Part shown: positions 1 through 5,173 of the stretch, piece after piece | Numbering within the stretch: the first letter of the stretch is position 1 | How the letters are laid out: every line of letters begins with the position of its first letter | From: Dialister sp. | Lineage (GTDB): Bacteria; Bacillota; Negativicutes; Veillonellales; Dialisteraceae | Direction: 5' to 3' | DNA: 5,173 nucleotides | NCBI GenBank assembly: GCA_022722495.1 | Contig: JAIJLI010000179.1 | Coordinates: forward strand, 1 to 5,173 | Notes under the pieces: model-generated | Databases searched by the model: none | The model's input: the letters and a program-made list of their open reading frames with translations, nothing else | Told to the model about the DNA's origin: nothing | Position numbers and translations under genes: made by a program

Positions 1-3000
1 CTGCCATTTCATCGACGGAGTCCTTGAGTTCGGCTGCATCGCGATTTCTGAAGATGAAGATATCGCTGACCGCACCGGCACGTTCAAAGGCTCTCGCGCA
101 GTCGACTTCACAGTTGTTGCCCGGCATGGTCGGGATGAAGACGCGCGGACGCGAAAGATTCGTATGGACATAGAACTGCGGGATCGCTTTCGTTTCCGGA
201 AGGATCGGCGCTTCTTTCTGGATGTCTGCTGCGCGGCGCGGGAAGATCGGATCGAGCGTACCTTCATAGGAGCGCAGGAGCTCTTCGACGGCGATCTCTT
301 CCCCGCAGAGCTTCATGCTGTCCCCGCCGACGGTGCCGAGGATCTTCGTGTGCGGCTGTTTGGCAAATTCCTCTGCCAGTTCTGGCGTAGTTTCTACAAG
401 GATCGCGCCATAGAAATTGCTGAAGTATTTGAAGAGCGGCAGATTTTCACCAAAGGTGACGCCGAGCTTGTTGCCGAAGGCCATCTTGGCTGCGGTCACT
501 GCGACGCCGCCGTGTTCGACCGCTTTCATCGCTGCGATGTGTCCGGCCTTCACTTCCTGATAGAGGAAATCCGCATGCGCTTTGAATACATCAAGAAGCG
601 GCATGCCGGCTTCGTCCTTCGGCTGGCCGAAGAGGACGAGGACATCGCCTTCCTTCTTGAGTTCCTGGCTGACAGCTTCGGAGGCTTTCCCCGGAGCGAT
701 AGCGAAGGAAACGAGCGTCGGCGGGACGTGGATATCATTGAAGGTACCGCTCATGGAGTCCTTGCCGCCGATCGCTCCCAGACCAAGGCTTTCCTGCATA
801 TGGAAAGCACCGAGGAGTGCGGCCGCCGGTTTGCCCCAGCTGGTCTTGTCAGTGAGCTTTTCGAAGTATTCCTGCAGCGTCAGATAGGCTTTTCTCCAGT
901 CAGCCCCCATCGCTACGAGACGGGCCACGGAGAGGAGTACGGCATAGGCTGCACCATGAAACGGGCTCCAGGATGCCAGATACGGATCGAAGCCATGTGC
1001 CATGAAGCTGGCGCTGTCAGTCTCGCCTTTGCGGACCGGGAATTTCGCTACCATGCCGTCGGTCGGGGTCTTCTGGTACTTGCCGCCGAATGGCATGAGT
1101 ACGGTACCGGCACCGATGGTGGAGTCGAAGCGTTCGGAGAGTCCCTGCTCCGAGCAGTTATTGAGATCTGCCATGGCAGAAAGCCAGGTCTTTTTGATGT
1201 CATGGATCTCTTCTTTATGGAAATAGCCAGCTTCATCCGGCTTTGCGATGTAGGCTTCCTTCACCTGCTGCGCCCCATTCGTGTCGAGGAAATCTCTCGA
1301 AATATCGACGATGGTATCCCCTCTCCACTTCATGACGAGGCGGCGGGTATCGGTCACATCGGCCACGATGGTGGCTTCGAGGTTTTCTTCTGCGGCATAG
1401 CGGATGAACTGGTCTGCATCTTCTTTTCTGACGACGACCGCCATACGCTCCTGCGATTCGGAAATCGCCAGCTCGGTCCCATCAAGGCCTTCGTATTTCT
1501 TCGGTACCTGATCAAGATCGATGTCAAGGCCATCTGTCAGTTCACCGACAGCGACAGAGACACCGCCTGCACCGAAGTCATTGCAGCGTTTGATGAGGCG
1601 TGTGACTTCTCCACGACGGAAGAGGCACTGGATCTTTCTTTCCGTGATCGGATTGCCCTTCTGGACTTCTGCGCCGCAAATCTCGATGGACTCGGTATTC
1701 AGCTCCTTCGAAGAGCCTGTCGCACCGCCCATGCCGTCACGGCCCGTGCGCCCGCCGACCAGGATGACGACGTCGCCGGGTGTCGGAGAAAGACGGATGA
1801 CATGGTCTTCCGGAGCCGCTGCGACGACGGCGCCGATCTCCATGCGCTTCGCCATGAATCCCGGATGATAATATTCCTTGACCTCACCGGTGGCAAGACC
1901 GATCTGATTGCCGTAGGAGGAGTAGCCCTTGGCCGCTTCGACGACGATCTTTCTCTGCGGGAGCTTGCCTGCAAGCGTTTCGGAAAGCGGCATGCGCGGG
2001 TCTGCGGCGCCCGTCACGCGCATCGCCTGATACACATAGGAGCGTCCGGAGAGAGGATCTCGGATACATCCGCCCAGGCAGGTCGCTGCCCCGCCGAATG
2101 GCTCGATCTCAGTCGGATGGTTGTGTGTTTCATTCTTGAAAAGGAGCAGCCAGTCTTCCTCGCCGTCGATGGTATCGATCTTCACCTTGATGGTGCAGGC
2201 ATTGATCTCTTCCGACTGATCCAGATTTTTCAGCTTTCCTTCCTTGCGGAGAGCCTTGACAGCCGCTGTTGCCATATCCATCAGCGTCACAGGGCGCTTC
2301 GTATCCTTGCCATAGATATGGATACGCGTCTCTTCGTAGTCTTTGAGCGCCTTGGAGATCGGAGCGGTAAAAGTGCCGTCTTCGACTTCGACAGAGGAGA
2401 GCTTGGTGGAGAAAGTGGTGTGACGGCAGTGGTCGGACCAGTAGGTATCGAGCACACGGATCTCTGTCACGGTCGGATCTCTCTTCTCTTCATCGCGGAA
2501 ATAGTCACGGATCATCGCCATGTCATCATAGCTCATGGCAAGGCCCATGTCGGCGATCAGGGCATCGATCCCTGCATCATCCAGCTCGCAGACGCCCTTG
2601 ACAACGGGTACTGCCTTCGGGTCTTCGATGGGAAGATCCAGCGTTTCCGCAGGAGCGAGACTTGCTTCGCGGGACTCCACCGGATTCACAAGGAATTTCA
2701 GGATCTTCTCGCGGTCGCCTTCTGCGAAATGTCCATCAAAGGTGTAGACCAGCGCACAACGCACACGCGCGCCATCTTTTCCGGTGACAATGGCCAGACA
2801 CTGCTCTGCCGAGTCCGCTCTCTGGTCATACTGCCCCGGCAGAAATTCGACGCCGATGACGAGATCGCCCTTTGGCAGCTGCGTCTCTACACTGTCGACC
2901 GGCGGTTCAGAGAATACGGTCGAGACCGCTTTCTCATAGTCTTCTCCGGAAAGTCCGTCGACATCGTAGCGATGATAGATCCCACAGCCTTCGATGCGGT

Positions 3001-3094
3001 CTCCAAGCACCTCTTTCAGCTCAGCCGTCAGGCTCTCTTCGCCCTGACGGAAACCCGCCTTCTTTCGTACATACAAACGTCTGATATCAGACAA
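1..3094 (-). CDS. purL: Phosphoribosylformylglycinamidine synthase (FGAM synthase), single-chain form; 3' end cut by the window edge
   Basis: Cytosolic enzyme of de novo purine synthesis: FGAR + ATP + glutamine gives FGAM + ADP + Pi + glutamate. The minus strand is open for 1031 codons from 3094 to the left edge with no frameshift. Visible order: N-terminal PurS-like region (about 1-150); linker with DTYWSDHCRHT (216-226); first synthetase half with NETHNHPTEIEPFGGA (from 321), GGRTGRDGMGGATGS (447-461) and NDFGAGG (505-511); second half with GGKDSMSG (776-783); start of a class I amidotransferase domain with RPRVFIP...MPGNNCE (982-996). The amidotransferase nucleophile and catalytic His/Glu lie outside; about 200 more residues are expected, since the family runs to roughly 1240. 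This is the long one-chain type, not the split PurL/PurQ/PurS set. Start: TTG at 3094, eight bases after an AAGGAG; it gives MSDIRRLYVRKKAGF, which matches family N-termini. GTG 3103 and TTG 3100 overlap or crowd that site. It is divergent from the hydrolase gene at 3343. Identification is very secure; the start is less so. Confidence 0.97.
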   Translation of the reverse strand, partial: MSDIRRLYVRKKAGFRQGEESLTAELKEVLGDRIEGCGIYHRYDVDGLSGEDYEKAVSTVFSEPPVDSVETQLPKGDLVIGVEFLPGQYDQRADSAEQCLAIVTGKDGARVRCALVYTFDGHFAEGDREKILKFLVNPVESREASLAPAETLDLPIEDPKAVPVVKGVCELDDAGIDALIADMGLAMSYDDMAMIRDYFRDEEKRDPTVTEIRVLDTYWSDHCRHTTFSTKLSSVEVEDGTFTAPISKALKDYEETRIHIYGKDTKRPVTLMDMATAAVKALRKEGKLKNLDQSEEINACTIKVKIDTIDGEEDWLLLFKNETHNHPTEIEPFGGAATCLGGCIRDPLSGRSYVYQAMRVTGAADPRMPLSETLAGKLPQRKIVVEAAKGYSSYGNQIGLATGEVKEYYHPGFMAKRMEIGAVVAAAPEDHVIRLSPTPGDVVILVGGRTGRDGMGGATGSSKELNTESIEICGAEVQKGNPITERKIQCLFRRGEVTRLIKRCNDFGAGGVSVAVGELTDGLDIDLDQVPKKYEGLDGTELAISESQERMAVVVRKEDADQFIRYAAEENLEATIVADVTDTRRLVMKWRGDTIVDISRDFLDTNGAQQVKEAYIAKPDEAGYFHKEEIHDIKKTWLSAMADLNNCSEQGLSERFDSTIGAGTVLMPFGGKYQKTPTDGMVAKFPVRKGETDSASFMAHGFDPYLASWSPFHGAAYAVLLSVARLVAMGADWRKAYLTLQEYFEKLTDKTSWGKPAAALLGAFHMQESLGLGAIGGKDSMSGTFNDIHVPPTLVSFAIAPGKASEAVSQELKKEGDVLVLFGQPKDEAGMPLLDVFKAHADFLYQEVKAGHIAAMKAVEHGGVAVTAAKMAFGNKLGVTFGENLPLFKYFSNFYGAILVETTPELAEEFAKQPHTKILGTVGGDSMKLCGEEIAVEELLRSYEGTLDPIFPRRAADIQKEAPILPETKAIPQFYVHTNLSRPRVFIPTMPGNNCEVDCARAFERAGAVSDIFIFRNRDAAELKDSVDEMA

Positions 3095-3102
3095 GTTCAA
3101 CA

Positions 3103-3111
3103 CTCCTTCCT
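3103..3111 (-). promoter_or_regulatory. Ribosome binding site of purL (AGGAAGGAG)
   Basis: The minus strand reads AGGAAGGAG from 3111 to 3103. Its AAGGAG core ends eight bases before TTG at 3094, which is good spacing. The same core leaves only two bases before TTG 3100 and overlaps GTG 3103. The site therefore decides in favour of the TTG at 3094. There is no in-frame ATG nearby. Confidence 0.75.
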
Positions 3112-3119
3112 CGTTACTC

Positions 3120-3139
3120 GCCGGCGCAAAAGCGCAGGC
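3120..3139 (-). other. Short hairpin in the purL leader
   Basis: On the minus strand, GCC-T-GCGC pairs with GCGC-C-GGC around a TTTT loop: seven base pairs interrupted by one T/C mismatch. It sits between the candidate promoter and the ribosome binding site and ends eight bases before that site. No U-run follows, so it is not an intrinsic terminator. It may protect the mRNA 5' end or affect translation, but the sequence alone shows only the pairing potential. Confidence 0.45.
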
Positions 3140-3176
3140 TCCAGTCGGAAATGAAAAAAGTCAACAATACAAGTAT

Positions 3177-3185
3177 ATTTTACCA
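3177..3185 (-). promoter_or_regulatory. Candidate extended -10 promoter element of purL
   Basis: The minus strand reads TGG-TAAAAT from 3185 to 3177: a TGn extension plus a hexamer matching five of six bases of TATAAT. An overlapping alternative hexamer, TATACT, lies at 3177-3172. No good -35 hexamer is found 16-18 bases upstream of either, which an extended -10 promoter can tolerate. Transcription would start near 3170 and give a leader of about 75 bases that includes the hairpin at 3120-3139. The area is AT-rich compared with its surroundings. Confidence 0.4.
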
Positions 3186-3267
3186 TATACGGGCAATGTA
3201 GCGCGATTAGAAATTGCAAAAGGCGCCGCATCTCATGGACAGCGAGAATCCCATCTCCGATCCCGAT

Positions 3268-3296
3268 TTGTGATGATAGACAGGCGATGATATACT
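3268..3296 (+). promoter_or_regulatory. Candidate sigma-A type promoter of the hydrolase-permease unit
   Basis: TTGTGA at 3268-3273 (four of six matches to TTGACA) is followed by a 17-base spacer and TATACT at 3291-3296 (five of six matches to TATAAT). TG at 3288-3289, one base before the -10 hexamer, forms an extended -10. The start of transcription would fall near 3303, giving a leader of about 40 bases before the ATG at 3343. This is the best-formed promoter in the window. I see no clear operator palindrome overlapping it. Confidence 0.65.
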
Positions 3297-3330
3297 AGAT
3301 TTTACATTTATATGATATGTCAGTTTTTGA

Positions 3331-3335
3331 GGAGG
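3331..3335 (+). promoter_or_regulatory. Ribosome binding site of the ADP-ribosylglycohydrolase-family gene (GGAGG)
   Basis: GGAGG (within GAGGAGG, 3329-3335) lies seven bases before ATG 3343. A second in-frame ATG at 3349 would be 13 bases away, so the first is preferred. The two choices differ by only two residues. Confidence 0.8.
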
Positions 3336-3342
3336 AATACAG

Positions 3343-4341
3343 ATGATCATGGATCATATCTTGGGCACGCTCTACGGCATGGCGCTGGGCGATGCGATGG
3401 GCATGCCGTCAGAGCTTTTGAGCAGGAGGCGCATTCAGGAAATCTTCGGGCAGATCACGACATTCGAAGACAGTCCGGAAGAGAATCCCGCCGCCATCAA
3501 CATGACGAAAGGGCAGTTCACGGATGATACAGCACAGGCGCTGGTCATCTTAGATTCTCTTGCCGAAAATGATTTCGTACCGGACAAAGGGATCATCGCG
3601 AAGAATCTCATCCATTGGGCGCTCGACACCGACGCCTTTTCGAAAAACATCCTGGGACCCAGCTCAAAGGCGGCGCTCCACGCGATCCAAGCGGGAGAAG
3701 ACCCTGAACCGCACACAGTGAAAGCCATCACCAATGGCGCCGCGATGCGCATCGCGCCGGTGGGCTGCCTGTTTTCCACAGATGATCTGCCGAAACTTGC
3801 CAAATTCGTCCGTGGCGTCAGTGAAGCCACCCATAAGACAGATGTCGCGCTCGGCAGTGCCGGCATGGTGGCTGCCGCCGTCAGTGCGGCCATAGAAGAT
3901 CGGTCCTGGGAAGAAATCATGCAAACCGCGTCAAAAGCTTTCGACCTGACAGCTGCGTATGGCGAAGAAACCTACAGCGCGTCCCCAAAAGCGCGCCTGC
4001 AGATCGCGATAGAACTCGCCCATCGTCATGCCGGAGAGGCAGAAGCCTTCTCTCTTCGCCTCTATGAGACCATCGGTACGACAACCCTTGCGAGTGAAGC
4101 GGTACCCGCTGCCCTTGGTATGGCCTACTATTTCCGCGATCCCGAGACCTGCAGCCTTGCCTGCGCAAATCTTGGCGGCGATACGGATACGATCGGTGCA
4201 ATGGCTGTTGCAATCTGCGGCGCCAAAGCCGGTGCTTCCGGCATCCCGCAGGAGCGCATCGACATGCTCAATGCGAGCAATCCCGTCGATTTCCATGCCT
4301 ATGCAAAGACCTTGCTCCGTCATCGGGGCCATGTAGGCTAA
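3343..4341 (+). CDS. ADP-ribosylglycohydrolase (DraG/ARH) family protein, complete
   Basis: Full-length 332-residue soluble protein with no signal peptide or membrane segment. The family is all-alpha and uses two divalent metals to hydrolyse N- or O-glycosidic bonds of ADP-ribose and related compounds. All hallmarks are present in order: GTLYGMALGDAMGMPSE (8-24, with Glu24 as a likely metal ligand), GQFTDDTAQAL (57-67; Thr60, Asp61, Asp62), NGAAMRIAPVG (131-141), SEATHKTDVALGSA (160-173; His164), SEAVPAAL (251-258) and GGDTDTIGAMAVAICGA (278-294; Asp280, Asp282, Thr283). These correspond to the human ARH3 metal ligands as I recall them (Glu41, Thr76, Asp77, Asp78, Asp314, Asp316, Thr317), so the enzyme should be active. 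It is first in a likely operon, 40 bases ahead of an NCS1 permease gene, with no terminator between. No nitrogenase or mono-ADP-ribosyltransferase gene is in view, so true DraG function is unlikely. The context suggests a nucleoside-like small molecule, as proposed for YegU-type proteins. Family is certain; substrate is unknown. Confidence 0.95.
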   Translation: MIMDHILGTLYGMALGDAMGMPSELLSRRRIQEIFGQITTFEDSPEENPAAINMTKGQFTDDTAQALVILDSLAENDFVPDKGIIAKNLIHWALDTDAFSKNILGPSSKAALHAIQAGEDPEPHTVKAITNGAAMRIAPVGCLFSTDDLPKLAKFVRGVSEATHKTDVALGSAGMVAAAVSAAIEDRSWEEIMQTASKAFDLTAAYGEETYSASPKARLQIAIELAHRHAGEAEAFSLRLYETIGTTTLASEAVPAALGMAYYFRDPETCSLACANLGGDTDTIGAMAVAICGAKAGASGIPQERIDMLNASNPVDFHAYAKTLLRHRGHVG

Positions 4342-4370
4342 GCCGATTTCACCAATTCCCAACATTTCAC

Positions 4371-4376
4371 AGGAGG
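4371..4376 (+). promoter_or_regulatory. Ribosome binding site of the NCS1 permease gene (AGGAGG)
   Basis: A perfect AGGAGG lies five bases before ATG 4382. The 40-base gap after the hydrolase stop (4339-4341) contains no terminator hairpin and no convincing promoter, which supports cotranscription of the two genes. Confidence 0.85.
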
Positions 4377-4381
4377 ATTCT

Positions 4382-5173
4382 ATGAATTCTAAAGAAACAG
4401 TATTTCTGCCAGAGGAAGAACGCACGGACAAGCCAAGCAGCCTCTTCTTTCTCTACTGTGCTGCCAATATCGGCATTCTCGGCCTCGTATACGGCGCTAT
4501 CATCGTGGGCTTTCATTTGAGCTTTTTCCAAGCAATCCTTGCGACAGTGCTCGGCTCCTTCTCCTTCGCCCTCGTCGGCCTCATGAGCCTTTCCGGACAT
4601 GACACGGGTACCAATACCTTCATACTGTCCCGCGCTGCCTTCGGTTTCAAAGGAAATCTGATCCCTGCGATCGCTGCGCTGATCTCCCACGCCGGCTGGC
4701 TCTCCATCAATGTCTGCACCGGAACACTGACTGTCCTCGCGCTCTTTGTGACCCTGGGCTTTGCGAATACGCCGATCGCCATGGCGATCGCGCTTGCGAT
4801 CTTTGTCACCCTTGTCTTGGTCTCCGTCCTTTTCAGCCACAAAGTGTTGATCCGCATGCAGACGATCTCGACCTATCTTTTCGGTTTCTTGACACTCGTC
4901 ATCCTCGTGATCATCGTCCCACAAACAGACTGGTCCATGCTGATGGCCATGCCGAGTGGAGACTGGCTGGGCAATTTCCTGCCCGCACTGGCCTTCGTCG
5001 CAGCCGGCACAGGCATCGGCTGGACAAGCTATGCGGCCGACTACAGCTGCCACCAGGATCCACAGAATTCGCGCAGTAACGTCGCCTGGGCCGTCACACT
5101 GGGCGGCGCTGTCCCGCTGATCCTCATGCTGAGTGTCGGCATTCTGCTCTCCACGCAGAGCGCGGATCTCGCG
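4382..5173 (+). CDS. NCS1-family nucleobase:cation symporter (cytosine/purine permease type), 3' end cut by the window edge
   Basis: Inner-membrane transporter; 264 codons are visible of a family usually 400-500 residues long with 12 helices. A short cytoplasmic N-terminus (about 1-20) is followed by hydrophobic helices at roughly 22-45, 48-70, 93-126, 131-152, 162-181, 199-219 and 235-257. NCS1 signatures: TNTFILSRAAFGFKGN (77-92, the SR-x-x-FG-x-x-G segment between helices 2 and 3), GW at 105-106 in helix 3, and GWTSYAADYS (213-222) after helix 6. Family members take up cytosine, purines, uracil, hydantoins, allantoin or thiamine-like bases with H+ or Na+; the substrate cannot be read from this fragment. 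Many relatives carry DYSRY where this one has DYSCH (220-224). The gene is second in a likely operon behind the ADP-ribosylglycohydrolase-family gene, suggesting import of the compound, or a product of it, that the hydrolase handles. Family assignment is firm; calling it codB would be over-precise. Confidence 0.92.
   Translation, partial: MNSKETVFLPEEERTDKPSSLFFLYCAANIGILGLVYGAIIVGFHLSFFQAILATVLGSFSFALVGLMSLSGHDTGTNTFILSRAAFGFKGNLIPAIAALISHAGWLSINVCTGTLTVLALFVTLGFANTPIAMAIALAIFVTLVLVSVLFSHKVLIRMQTISTYLFGFLTLVILVIIVPQTDWSMLMAMPSGDWLGNFLPALAFVAAGTGIGWTSYAADYSCHQDPQNSRSNVAWAVTLGGAVPLILMLSVGILLSTQSADLA

Noticed and set aside
3145..3152. ATTTCCGA on the minus strand, like the first half of a Bacillus PurR box (AWWWCCGAACWWT)
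   Set aside because: The match stops after eight bases, and no inverted second box is found at the usual distance. PurR control is not supported.
164..3154. A 996-codon plus-strand open reading frame
   Set aside because: It lies in exact codon register opposite purL, whose minus-strand translation has every FGAM synthase motif. Its own translation is rich in Arg, Asp, Phe and His with no recognisable domain, as expected of an antisense shadow. Its openness follows from the absence of TTA, CTA and TCA in purL.
3095..3180. Purine riboswitch in the purL leader
   Set aside because: The inferred leader of about 75 bases lacks the conserved three-way junction and loop sequences of the purine aptamer and has no terminator hairpin with a U-run.
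3229..3257. Direct repeat CATCTC at 3229-3234 and 3252-3257, with weak GAGA/TCTC pairings around 3231-3257
   Set aside because: The units are only six bases and the stems four pairs, which is within chance for a region this size. Too weak to call an operator.
4342..4381. Possible terminator or promoter between the hydrolase and permease genes
   Set aside because: The 40 bases contain no GC-rich hairpin with a U-run and no paired -35/-10 elements; only the AGGAGG ribosome binding site stands out.
3435..4431. Several minus-strand frames (3435-3920, 3664-3924, 3917-4213, 3931-4431)
   Set aside because: They overlap the clearly coding hydrolase gene, which carries all family motifs, and their translations resemble no known family.
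4367..5053. A 228-codon minus-strand open reading frame with many Asp, Glu, Lys and His residues
   Set aside because: It is in codon register opposite the NCS1 permease gene. Its highly charged composition is simply the antisense image of hydrophobic codons. It has no convincing domain.

Overview
The window reads as a chromosomal piece of a moderately GC-rich Firmicute-type bacterium. Three things point that way: strong AGGAGG-type ribosome binding sites, a low-GC-style extended -10 promoter, and a one-chain FGAM synthase of the kind found in clostridia, streptococci and Negativicutes. GC content looks to be in the mid-50s percent by eye. A Negativicutes host (Selenomonas/Megasphaera/Acidaminococcus-like) is my best guess, but it is an inference and no marker gene here proves it.

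Layout: positions 1-3094 hold most of purL on the minus strand. It is the large single-polypeptide phosphoribosylformylglycinamidine synthase of de novo purine synthesis. Its 5' end is inside the window; its 3' end (most of the glutamine amidotransferase domain) runs off the left edge. Positions 3095-3342 are a divergent intergenic region with back-to-back candidate promoters, a short hairpin in the purL leader and the two ribosome binding sites. From 3343 a plus-strand transcription unit begins: a complete ADP-ribosylglycohydrolase (DraG/ARH) family gene (3343-4341), then, 40 bases later, an NCS1-family nucleobase permease gene (4382 onward) cut by the right edge.

Functionally, purL consumes ATP and glutamine to build purines. 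The divergent pair looks like a small uptake-and-hydrolysis unit for a nucleobase- or nucleoside-like compound. The hydrolase keeps every metal-ligand position expected of an active family member. Its pairing with a nucleobase transporter argues for a small-molecule N-glycoside substrate rather than an ADP-ribosylated protein. The arrangement recalls E. coli yegT-yegU-yegV (transporter, ADP-ribosylglycohydrolase homologue, PfkB-type sugar kinase), so a kinase gene may lie beyond the right edge.

I found no mobile element, CRISPR array, tRNA, rRNA or clear riboswitch. The very long (996-codon) plus-strand reading frame opposite purL is best explained as a codon-usage shadow. I see no convincing novel system; the hydrolase-permease pair with its unknown substrate is the most interesting point.
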